Position numbers and translations under genes: made by a program. From the NCBI RefSeq assembly GCF_001653235.2, contig NC_035793.1, positions 3,472,001 through 3,536,000 of the forward strand: 64,000 nucleotides of DNA. Reading direction: 5' to 3'. The notes beneath the pieces are model-generated. The model was given only the letters and a program-made list of their open reading frames with translations, had not been told where the DNA came from and did not search any database. The DNA is from Pochonia chlamydosporia 170 (Eukaryota; Ascomycota; Sordariomycetes; Hypocreales; Clavicipitaceae). Below, in pieces: positions 12,586 to 22,573 of this stretch. Position 1 is the stretch's first letter. Every line of letters begins with the position of its first letter.

Positions 12586-13794
12586 TCAATTCAACACTGG
12601 TAGCCACCCCTTCCTCCGTACAAACTTCCCAACACCCTCATCCCGCATGATATCCTCAGCTCTACGGGCCGTCACAACACTCCGTTCGTGTTCCACGCCT
12701 CGCACGTAAAAGGGGAAACTCAGCCTCTGCATCGCATCTCCCTCTTCATGCTCTTCATCTGTCGCAGACGGCATGCGCCAGACGGTCCTGCCGCCTTCTT
12801 TCCGCTCCTCGAACCCGCAAGCCTCCCTGTCCAGGGAGAGATACCATTTCCGCTGGTGGATGCTGTCAATGGTGTTGGAAGCACCAGGGTAGGCATTCGT
12901 GCGTCGAATCTCTTCGTCCTCCAGCTCCTGTAGTTCCGCTTCCATGGCCGACGCATCCTTTCCCATCTCCTTGCCCCTGGGAACAATATCCTCATCAGAT
13001 GTATCTCCCTCAGAGGTCTGGGGATCAGTTCTCACTCTTCTCCTCTTCCGTGGACGCCTGCTGCTCTTGGCCCTCCCCTCCGCATCCTCCGTTTTTGTGA
13101 GACGTATATTCAGCACATAGTTTTCCGGCAACCTCGCCCCATGGAGATGAATCCGTATCTTGCGGTTGCGAAACGCCTCCTGCAGTAACTGCTGCTGCGT
13201 GCGGTCGTCTGCCGAGCTTTTCTGAGAGGCGGGATCCTCCAGCGGAGCGTGTTTGCTGCGTCGCGGGAGAACGGTGTACGTGCCCGTGTCCCAGATGAGG
13301 AGGGAGCCGGTCTGCGAGGAGGCAGTCTCGATGAGATGGTTCCAGAGGGAGTGGACGCGGGTTTCGGTGGCGTTGCGGTTGAGGCGGACGCTGTTTGGGT
13401 CGCCGGGGGGTCCGTACATGATGGCCCAGGATGCGCTGCTGGAGGGGTTGATTTGGAGACGGAGGTCGTAGTGCAGGCCAGCGATGGGGTGGTCGTGCTG
13501 GTGGATGACGAAGTGGGAGGATTGGCAGGTGAGGGAGGAGGAGTAGAGGGTGTTGTAGGCGTGGATGGGGAGGAGGGCGGTTGGGGAGGGGAGAGTGTGC
13601 TGGGTGAGGTGGGTTGTGAAGTGGGTGAGGGGGTCGGTGATGTTTGCTTTGCCGGATTCGATGGCGGAGGTTGTTGGTGGTGAGGACGAGGGAGAGGGTG
13701 AGGGTGGTTTAGGGGATGTGAGTGTCCATTGGAGGTTGCGCTTTTTGATGAATGGGTTGGGGATGAGGTCTTGGGGGGGTTTGGGTGATGCCAT
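12586..13794 (-). CDS. Stand-alone LigD-type 3'-phosphoesterase domain protein
   Basis: Single exon, 402 residues, ATG at 13,794. The core matches the DNA ligase D 3'-phosphoesterase (PE) family: H102-x5-HYDLR (108-112) has the spacing of the metal-binding His, His and Asp and the neighbouring Arg of bacterial LigD PE. It is followed by WAIMYGPPGDP, LIWDTGTY near residue 170 and an IHLHGARL-type strand. The bacterial enzyme removes 3'-phosphates or ribonucleotides at breaks before end joining. Here there is no ligase or polymerase domain. A Pro/Ser-rich N-terminus and a basic/acidic insert (about 235-290, RPRKRRRVR plus Glu-rich sequence), possibly an NLS, flank the core. I do not see the usual KRDF..T.EP segment before the first His, so activity is uncertain. 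Nuclear DNA repair is an inference. Confidence 0.82.
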   Translation of the reverse strand: MASPKPPQDLIPNPFIKKRNLQWTLTSPKPPSPSPSSSPPTTSAIESGKANITDPLTHFTTHLTQHTLPSPTALLPIHAYNTLYSSSLTCQSSHFVIHQHDHPIAGLHYDLRLQINPSSSASWAIMYGPPGDPNSVRLNRNATETRVHSLWNHLIETASSQTGSLLIWDTGTYTVLPRRSKHAPLEDPASQKSSADDRTQQQLLQEAFRNRKIRIHLHGARLPENYVLNIRLTKTEDAEGRAKSSRRPRKRRRVRTDPQTSEGDTSDEDIVPRGKEMGKDASAMEAELQELEDEEIRRTNAYPGASNTIDSIHQRKWYLSLDREACGFEERKEGGRTVWRMPSATDEEHEEGDAMQRLSFPFYVRGVEHERSVVTARRAEDIMRDEGVGKFVRRKGWLPVLN

Positions 13795-15093
13795 TGGGTT
13801 TATGTTGGTGAGGTCATGGTGAGGGAGACTTTATCAGGGGGAATGAGATTGAAGGAGATTGTGAATGAGAAGGTAGTGAGTCGAGTGTGAAGTGATGTCC
13901 TGGTGATGGAGTGTAAGTGTAAGTGTGGTGTTGTGGCTGTATGGATGAGGATGTTATGTAAGCTGTGAGTTGCAGTGCCATGACATCGTCGCCACCTGGA
14001 TGTCGGTTGGTCGAGGTTTATGGTTCATGGCAGATTGATAGATGGAGCCGCCTAAGAGATAATAAAAATGAAACAAAACGTAAAATCCGCTTTTGGCTAT
14101 CGCTTAATGGCGTTTGTCTGTGCTCGTTTGTATCAAATGACGGCTAGTTCAATTGTAGATGACTGGTGAACGCACACTTGTCGGACGAGCGACATGTTCT
14201 AATGTTCTGGGCATTGCAAGAGGCGCTCAAAGCATCAAAGACTACAGTAGCTACTGCATGTAGATATTGCTAAGAGCCCTGGGTTGGGCGAGTCTTGTTG
14301 CGGGTGCAGATGGCTTCAACTCACGATGAGCCAAGATCGAACGTCTAGATATCCTGCAAACCAAGTCCAACTTGCGAGGTAACTATACCATTGCATCTAT
14401 GGCATGCCTCAATCGGACCAGTGTCGGCATTTCGCCATCATGCATAGACTGCCTCTATTTGAGTAGAGTCTGAGAGTCTGCACCCACCACGGCCTGGCCG
14501 GAGCCACGGCCAAACAGGAGTCAAAATGCCGAGGCACAAGCCTTGCCCAGTCTTCATGGAGCGACGTGAGCGGCCACATAAAGGATGGCCCCACTTTTCT
14601 ACCACCCTTTCGCATCTGGGACCCGCGGCTCGGTCGCTCGACGGGTCCACGGCCAGCGACCATTGCCAGTGCCAGTTTGCCAGTTGACTGATCAGTCCTT
14701 TGCCAGCTGCCACTCAAGCCAAGGTCTCGTCCCCACATCTTCACAGGTCAAGCAAGCACAAGGCCTTCCACCCCAGATTTCTTTATTCCATCATTCAAAT
14801 CCACCCTTTGCCTCCCCTCACCCTCGTCAAGCATCGCTTGCCATCTGTGCCTTTTGGCGAGAGGATTGCCGTTTCCCTTTTCTAAATCCTTCTGTTTTCT
14901 TCGTTAGTTCGACTGCTTCATACCATCACGAGCGCGTTTGTGATCGGGTCGCTCCGAAGTCGCCTCGGCCCACTCCATCCAGTCGGCAGAAAACGGCCTG
15001 ACGTAGCGACAATCACCACGCCTAACCCTTAACCCGGAGATTCACATCCTATCCTCCATCTCCGCCATCTTCCAATTCACATAATCTGTCGTA
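13795..15093. other. Divergent promoter region, phosphoesterase gene / pex13
   Basis: 1.3 kb between two divergently transcribed genes. The half next to the phosphoesterase gene is G/T-rich with AGTGTAAGTG-like simple sequence (about 13,905-13,930). The half next to pex13 is C/T-rich (about 14,700-15,060), as expected of a leader. CCTAACCCTTAACCC at 15,021-15,035 resembles ascomycete Tbf1-type sites. No gene recognised. Confidence 0.5.
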
Positions 15094-16492
15094 ATGGCCT
15101 CGCCGCCTAAGCCTTGGGAGAGGCCCGGCGCAACTGCGGCCACCTCCGGTACGTTCAAATCCTTGACGTCGTTGCTCCTTGCTTGACAACCTTTCACATG
15201 CTGACTTTCATCGCCAACAACAGCTCCTATTCCTTCTACCACGGCTGCAGTTCCAGCAGTATCGACCACAACTGCCGCTTCTCCAGCGTCTTCCACCGCT
15301 CCTCCTGTCCCCGACCGTCCTACTTCTCTCACCTCCACCGTTAATCAGAATGCCTCTGCCTACAGCCGCGCAGGTGCCATGGGCATGGGCGCCTCACCTT
15401 ATAGTGCCTACGGCAGCGCATATTCATCACCGTACTCAAGTCCATATTCACGGTTTGGCGGCATGGGGGGAATGGGCGGCTATGGTGGTGGTATGTACGG
15501 CGGCTATGGAGGCTACGGCGGAGGCATGTACGGCGGCATGTATGGGGGCGGCATGGGAGGCATGAATCCCAACGACCCCAACAGCTTGACCACCCGGTTT
15601 AGCAATGGCACGGCGGCTACTTTTCAGATGCTGGAGGGTATAGTAACTGCCTTTGGTGGATTCGCCCAAATGCTTGAGAGCACATACATGGCGACACACT
15701 CGAGCTTTTTCGGTATGCTACGCTACCCTCTCACCACCAAATCTCTTCAGTTCACATCACTAACCTCAAAACACAGCCATGGTATCAGTCGCCGAGCAAT
15801 TCGGCAACCTACGCGACGCACTAGGCTCCATCCTAGGCATCTTCACACTCATGCGCTGGATCCGCACACTCATCGCCAAAATCACCGGCCGCCCTCCTCC
15901 AGCAGACGCAACCGCCCTCACACCCGCAGCATTTGCTCGCTTCGAAGGCCGTCCCGGCCCCGATGGTGCCCCCGGTCCCGCCAAGGCTTCTCGAAAGCCT
16001 CTCTTCTTCTTCCTCGCCGCGGCCTTTGGTCTCCCCTACCTCATGTCCAAGATGATCCGCACCCTCGCCGCCTCACAAGAAGAAGAGGAGCGCCGTCTCC
16101 AACAACAAGCCCTCGAGGCACAGCAGCCCGTCGACCCGTCCAAGCTCGAATTCTGCCGCCTCATGTACGACTACCTCCCCCAGGGCAACAACTCCTCCAT
16201 GGAACTGGAAGCCCGAAAAGGCGATCTAGTTGCCGTTCTCACCAAGAACGACCCCGTCGGTAATCCTAGTGAATGGTGGCAGTGCCGTGCCCGTGATGGC
16301 CGCCAGGGCTACTTGCCCTCTACATATCTGGAGGTGTTGAAGCGTCCTGGCCAGGAGGTCAAGAAGCTCAAGGCCGCGCCTAGTGATTCCAGCAGAGCGA
16401 ACTCACTGACAAGTTCATCCGAGGCTTTGCAAGAGGGGAAAAAGGAGTACGCCACTGCTGATGGCATGCAACGGAGCCATTTTTACTCGTGA
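15094..16492 (+). CDS. pex13: Peroxin-13, peroxisomal import docking factor
   Basis: Exons 15094-15148, 15224-15712 and 15777-16492; GT-AG introns; 419 residues. The N-terminus has MASPPKPWERPG, typical of fungal Pex13, then an Ala/Thr/Pro stretch and a Tyr/Gly/Met-rich region (about 95-150) with GGYGGGMYGG repeats. The conserved membrane part follows (SSFFAMVSVAEQFGNL across the second intron; hydrophobic KPLFFFLAAAFGLPYLM near 255). A cytosolic SH3 domain lies at about 305-369 (RLMYDYLP, WWQCRARDGRQGYLPSTYLE). Pex13 with Pex14 docks cargo-loaded Pex5/Pex7; the SH3 binds Pex14 PxxP and Pex5 motifs, and the YG-rich region is known to form a meshwork in the pore. Every diagnostic element is present. 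Confidence 0.97.
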
Positions 16493-16872
16493 TTGTGAAT
16501 AAGGGGTGACATGAAGAATACCATGCATTGTTATATTTTCTAGTTCAGGGTACAGACCAGGACACGTCTATAGGGGTTTGGGTACGATAGGTTTCATATG
16601 TTGGGGATGGGAGTTTCCTCACAAAATGTGTATGTTGGAGCGCGGTGAGCGTTCGTGTATAAAGATAAGTTCAAAATCTCATGAATCTTAATGCGACATT
16701 TGTGAACTTGACGTTGCAAATTTCTGAGGCGTGATAATCGACACACCCTCTCGTAATATCTTGATAAATCTGCCATAAAAAGATCTGATATCCAATCTGT
16801 GTGTAGCATGTAAATAAGCAAGTCATTCATTCATCATAAGCGTAAACAACACCTAGTGAAAATGCCCCCATC
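16493..16872. other. Convergent 3' interval
   Basis: 380 nt between the pex13 stop and the AAA ATPase stop. AT-rich, no conserved frame; expected 3' UTRs only. Confidence 0.55.
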
Positions 16873-19378
16873 TCACTCTTTATCTCCCTCGCAACCATCT
16901 CGGCCCTTCAAACCAGCAACATACCCCTTGAAGCTTGAGCTCATCTCCACAACCGCCTCCAAGTGGCTCGCTCGTATGGTAATGATCTGATCACCTTCCT
17001 CCTCTGCTTCACTCTCTGCGAGCGCCAAGGCCGTTTGCATTGCGTTCCGGATCTCTCGTCCATTCAACTTCAACACCTGCACATCCTCGTGGTGGAATAC
17101 ATAGTCCTTCGCCGCAGACGAGACGTGTATCTTGCCGTTGGAATCACGCACAAGTCTCTCAAATGCATGGGCCCAGATTCGCTCACGGTTCTCATTCGTG
17201 AGGTTCTTATAGTGCAGGGCTACGTGGATGCGGCTGAGGAAGGCAGTATCAAAAGACTGGACGCGGTTGGTCGTGAGGAACAGCACGCCGCGGTAGTATT
17301 CGAGAGCACGGAGGAAGATGGACACGAGGCCATTGCGGGTGATGTCGCTGGCTGTGCGGTGCTCGAGGTAGATGTCTGCTTCGTCGAGCAGGACTAGTGC
17401 GCCGTAGCGTTGACCCAAGGTGAGGAAGTAGGTGAGATTTTTCTCGACGTCCTCGAGCGAGGTGAGGAGGTCGCCGGATGTGAGGGGGATAAGGGGCCGG
17501 TTGGCGAGCTCGGCGATGCATTCTGCTGTGGAGGTTTTGCCGACGCCAGGTTGGCCGTGGAGAAGGAAGATGCGGCCTTCGCCCTTGCTCTTGACGAAAT
17601 CGTTACCCCAGGGGGCGACTTTGTTGTCGATGGAGGCTGCAAAGCGACCGATAAGGGCTTTGACGGTGCGTTTGAGCTTGTCGTCTAGGACGAGGTATTT
17701 GAACGCCTCTTTGTCGGGTTTGATGTCTGACAGGTTGGAGATTTTGAAAATTCCCCAGCGGCGAGACGACAGGATGAATCCGGGAATGAGCTGGCTGCAG
17801 ACCATGTAAAAGAGGTCGTTGTCGGGCGCCTCGTCTAACTCGGGTATGTGGGTGTAGAAGTCTTGGAACACGACCTCTTCGGTAGACTCCTGTGGCCTGG
17901 CGACGCAGGCTCGACACCCACAACGAGGCGGCGAGTGTGGTAAAAGGTCAAAGGCATCATCGTCGTGATCTCGTGTTCTGATATTTCGATGCCTCACTTC
18001 GTATGTCCTCTCGTCGTGTCGATTACTGAAGTTCTTGTTTGCGGGACAAAACTCATCAAAGCCTGACGAGTCGCAAATGACACGACCGCTTACGAAGCCT
18101 TTCTGGACATCCTTGACGTCAAAAACGTCGTCAACAAGCTCCCCATTGTACTGCTTCGACGTGGGTGCCTTGAGAAGCTCCCAGAGCTGTTTCCCTTGCT
18201 CGATGAGCTTCTCCCTTAGAGGCTTTTCGGGCTTTTCCGACTTTTCGGACTTTCCAACTTGACCCTGCAGGTCCTCTGTCCAAAATTCCTTAGGGAACAC
18301 TGACAGGCTGTTGATAGGAACTTCGCCCTCCCAGAATCTTACCGAGAACTTTGTCGTATCTCTGATAATTGTATCGCCATCTGCCCTTAGATACCACGCA
18401 TATATCAGATATCGGTCGCCTGGTGCTCTTGGTGCTACAAATCCACTGACGATATAGGCACCCCACGCCCCATCCCTTTGCGCGTAAACAACCTGACCAG
18501 GCTTGAACAAAGTCCAGTACCATTCATGTGTGGTGACGGGATTGGGTAATTTGTGGCGGGCTTCTTCTTCCCGGAACTCACGCCCATATGTGGCATCCAG
18601 GTACTTCAGAAGCACGTCAATGTGATGGGATGCGGTCAACTTGTAATCTTCCTCGTGCGTCGAAGGTTGATTGTCCTTGTAGGCGGCGAGCTCCTCACGG
18701 TGGTGATACAACACATGATACGGAGCATCAACAATCACTCGTGGCGCGTGAAGGTGAAAGTCGGGATAATACGCCACTACTGCTTTCAGAGCGTTTATGA
18801 TGTATGTTGAATGAATAACCATGTGCGAACTGCGTCTGGTGACTCCGTTGTAATGTTGTTCCTCATATCGAGCGTCTTCGTAAATGACCGGTTGAGGATG
18901 CCTGATATGGGTTGGCAAGGTACGCCCATACGGTCGAGTGATAAGACGATCCCCTGGCCGTCTTCTAGTGGTGACCGTATTGACAATTTCGATCACCGGC
19001 TGCTCGCCTGCCCGGCCGGAACGTCGTTCACGGCTGTCTTCGCCAGCAGAATCGGGTGATGCGTCATTACCGAACCAGTCAGGCTTTCCCGCCTGCTTGT
19101 CAAATGGCTCGTCGCTTTGGAGGTCTGTGTGTTCATGCTGCATCAGTAACATTTCTTCTCGGCTGGCCAAATTTGTATCGTCGGTCTTTCTTACGGTCTA
19201 TGATTTGCTGTCGGCTGTCCAGCAGATGGAGAGAATACACAACCTCTGGGACTTTCCCATTTACTTTTAAGATTGAGTGTCTCTCAAACTTGGGCAGCCT
19301 ATCTGCCGGGTGAGGCCCTTCCGATTCGAGGCTGACAACCGACTCGACATCATCAACGTCAACACTGATTGTAGGCAT
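16873..19378 (-). CDS. AAA ATPase with DUF7025-like N-terminal region
   Basis: Two-exon model, 19378-19195 and 19124-16873, 811 residues. The main open frame has no good start of its own: an in-frame TAG lies at 19,198-19,200 and the first ATG is 19,152. A 70-nt GT-AG intron with a TACTGAT branch site joins it in frame to an upstream exon starting MPTISVDVDD. The region before the ATPase (GAWGAYIVSGFVAPRAP, YLIYAWYLRADG) looks like the fungal DUF7025 module. The AAA core has Walker A GQPGVGKTS near residue 580, Walker B LVLLDEAD near 640, and TTNRVQSFDTAFLSRIHVAL with sensor and Arg-finger features. A Cys cluster (CGCRACV) lies between. Such genes are multicopy in filamentous fungi and their role is unknown. 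An N-terminus starting at 19,152 is the alternative. Confidence 0.85.
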
Positions 19379-20257
19379 CTTGCAAAGGCTGACTAGCGGT
19401 AGGACCTGACAGCAAGCTGCGGGCGATATTTGCAGTCGTGGATTATAGTTACGAAAAGCGATGAAGTGACAGCGGTAAAAGGAGGAGGGTGGCACTGAGA
19501 GAATGCTAGCAGGAGCCACGATATATATCCAGGCACGATAAATTCTAGCTTATGAATGGAAACGAACGTATCGACTGGAAGCCGTCCACTGCAGGGCGTT
19601 CCTTTGGTCATTTTGAACTCCATTCGACTAAATCTCCAATCATGTACCTCGCACGGAGGCAGCAGTTTGTGTAAGCGTGACCACGGAAACACGGCGTGGG
19701 CGTTGCCAACTAGGCTGGCTGGCTGCAGCATTTTGCCTGGGTGTCCGCCCTGCCAACAAGCAGAGTTGGTGAGATCGTTTGTCAATTGATGAATCTAGGC
19801 TGCTATGGTGGGGTAACACGACTTGTGAACTCGTCCTGAGAACCGGGGGTTGCCTTGAAGCATTGCCAGTCATGGTGACTCCTTCACTGACTTATGTGCA
19901 AGATTTGTCCGAGTTTCGTCAAAAGCTACTGCAACTGGATGGTTAGTGACACCGAGGCGTCAAAACAGAACAGTGGCCGCCATATTCCAAGCGGGTCATT
20001 CAAGGGCATCCATCCAACAGATCGTGTATGCCGTTCAGCCTCACACTGCAGGGCAGGACAGGGGACCTGTATGGCGCACCCAGGTGTTGCCTAGCACCAA
20101 GACACATCACATCGTGAACGCCACTCTGTTGGTTGTCAGCTTCTTTGGGCACTGGTCCTGGGATGGCCAATGTTGTCAAGTTTGTGTCTGTGTCTTGAAT
20201 TCGAGTTGGAAGATTGCCCTCCTCAATTTGGCACGCAACGACTATTTTCATTCCTGT
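19379..20257. other. Upstream region of the AAA gene and 3' flank of atg6
   Basis: About 880 nt. It should contain the AAA gene's promoter and the atg6 3' UTR. Short open frames here have no recognisable content, and I see no RNA gene. Confidence 0.5.
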
Positions 20258-21791
20258 TCATGAATTTGTGCTCATGGCATGTGACCCAACATTGCTGGCG
20301 TGTGCTAGAAGGAACTTGCAGCATGTGAGAGTGAGCTTGCATGCCTTTGTCCAACCATCATCTTGTGCAATTCCGAGCTTGATGCTCACCTCACCAATCT
20401 TATCACCTTCAATTTTGTACGGGAGGGAGAGCACGTTCATGGACCGCTCCGTCTGTTTCTGTACATGAGCACCAAGCTGCCTTACCAGGTCCAGAAAGGC
20501 AACCATTGCATTGTCAAACTTGCGGTGCATAAATGTCAGGCCCAAAGGCATGTCTCCAGAACTGTACAGCTCCAAAACATGTTTCTTCGGAGGTGCCTGC
20601 ATGGCTCGGGTGCCAAGTCGACTGGACGACGGACTGGGCACGTCGTATCGAATGATTTTGGACGTACTTCCCATTGGTTGCGGATCGTATCCGTGAAATT
20701 TGTAGTCGAGCTTCTCGGCCACGGTGACAAGTAACAGGAGAGCATGACCCCAGGCTGCATTGATCTCTGGCCAATCCACTGGTTTATTAGACAGTCTTCC
20801 GAGTCTAAGCCCATTGATGGTGGCAAAACTGCCATCATGGCTGATGCAAAACGTGTCGTTGTAGACATTTGACCGTTGAAGCTTGTCAAGCAGCTGGGAA
20901 TCATGGCTGTATTTGGCGTTGATACTGTCCCGTTCTGATTGGAAATCGGCCATTTTCGTCGCGAAAGCATTTCGTTCTCGCCAAAATGTCTCCTCTTCCT
21001 TATCGAGCTGGCGGGATTCTTCTTCAAGCGCCAAAATCTCCTCGTCGAGAGCATCTTTTTCTTTCTCCAGCTGTCGCAAATTATCCATGGCAGCGATTTT
21101 ATCCTTCTCAGCCTTTTTGAGGCGCTCTTGACGAGATTTGATCTCGTCTGTACCGGGCCGTTCTGTTTTAACTTGTCTAAGGTGTTGTACATATGCATCT
21201 CGCTCCTTGGACGAAGCCTCCAGCTTTCTTTGTAGTCCATCTATCAAGAGATCTGTGCATTCTACGCAAACGGGATGGTCTATGTCGGATCGTGCGGAGA
21301 GAATCTCGAATAATCTGTTGATTCTTTCCATCTCATCGCCTCTTGAAGATTGTTGGCTGGCTGAAACAGACTCTTGATTGGAATTTGACCTCTTGGCCTG
21401 TTGCGGCGGAGCTGGGGGCGACTCCTTAGCTGTTGGTTGTGGATGACCAACCTGCGACTCAGTCAGGTAGATGAATGACATGGTCGAGTCGCGTGGATTG
21501 CCTCCATGATGTCGTTTGAACGTTGGCTGGGTCGAGTTTTGCGATACTCGATCGTAGAGAGATTTTCTAGCTTGCTCCTGTGATTGTAAAAGCGAGGATC
21601 GGGGCTCGGTTTGTCGCTTGGATGGTTGTTGCGTGGTTGCTGCTGGCGAATGACATGCAGTCAGTACAACGTCCATAAAGCTAAAGCAATAGAGGAAATG
21701 CCTCACATATGAGAAGATCGTAAGCAGCCGGATTTAGGCCTTCGAGAGACCCGTCCAGCTTCAGCGGCTGCCGACACTTTTGGCAGAACAT
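20258..21791 (-). CDS. atg6: Atg6/Vps30 (beclin 1), PI3-kinase complex subunit
   Basis: Exons 21791-21707 and 21642-20258, one 64-nt GT-AG intron with a CTGAC branch site, 489 residues. Exon 1 codes for MFCQKCRQPLKLDGSLEG, the conserved CxxC N-terminus of Atg6. Then come a Ser/Gln-rich linker, a SFIYLTES motif typical of fungal Atg6, a long coiled coil (about residues 160-285, many Glu/Lys/Arg) and the C-terminal BARA domain (NDTFCISHDGSFATINGLRL, INAAWGHALLLL, near 290-480), ending in LTCCKFLLAHASN. Atg6 with Vps34, Vps15 and Atg14 (autophagy) or Vps38 (endosomes) makes PI3P. Transcribed away from scm3; the Atg14 gene is about 11 kb further on. Confidence 0.97.
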
Positions 21792-22573
21792 GGTAGCGAA
21801 GTGTCGGTGGCCATGCGCCAAGGTGGTGATGTAGGGATGAAGTCCAAGAGGACGAGTCGATATCGGTGTTGCAATTAAAAATCCTCTATATATATGACGC
21901 AGTCAGACAAGCAGATAGGCTTTCGAGGTCTGGTGCGACAGATGTCACGGTGGCATCACTCAATAAGGTTCTTGACGCCACGATGTCAGGTGAAGTCTGG
22001 TGTCTTGTGGTTGACCTATTTGACATGGATGGTTTAGTGTTAGAGCCACTGGAGTCTAGACACTACGTCAGGTTCGGCTCCAGTGACGGGAGGGGACATG
22101 TCTGGTAGCTCTGGTGGGGCCATAACCAGCCACGCATCAATTCATCACCCCGTGCGTGCCTTGAACTAGCAGTGAACGCCAGCAGACATGGACTGGCTGG
22201 GACATGGCACTGGTAGCTTGTTGCCAACGCCGCCACTTGCATGTGCACTTAACGCGCTATTGGAGACTGTATGTGGTACCAGACTTGACGTTTTACCACA
22301 TGGAGGCCTACGACGCGTCAACCCAAACAACCAGACCAGACACTTGAAAGACCAGACATGCCACGACCACACTCCTGATTGTCTATTTCTTTTGTCGCCA
22401 CCAAGTAAGCCAGCAAATACGGTCGTGCTCAACACCGACAAACGCCACGACATCACTGGAAGCTCCGTCCATGTATCCGGGTGCTTAGCTCCCCCCCGTA
22501 TACTGCCTATCTGAAAAATACAAACCACACCGATCACACTCCATGGGTCACATAACCCCGACCGTGTGCCATC
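21792..22573. other. Divergent promoter region, atg6 / scm3
   Basis: About 780 nt between two start codons. TATATATA at 21,887-21,894, about 95 nt upstream of the atg6 ATG, may be its TATA element. No gene is recognised; a 70-80-codon frame at 21,866-22,108 looks random. Confidence 0.5.
21887..21894 (-). promoter_or_regulatory. Candidate TATA element upstream of atg6
   Basis: Alternating TATATATA in an otherwise mixed sequence, about 95 nt before the atg6 start codon. The position suits a core promoter, but the assignment rests on sequence alone. Confidence 0.35.

Noticed and set aside
13249..13683. Plus-strand frame of 144 codons rich in Gly, Val and Glu
   Set aside because: Antisense shadow of the phosphoesterase gene; composition results from its G-rich complement and there is no domain.
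15021..15035. Telomere-like CCTAACCCTTAACCC
   Set aside because: Only two imperfect units just upstream of pex13; more likely a transcription-factor site or chance than an internal telomere repeat.
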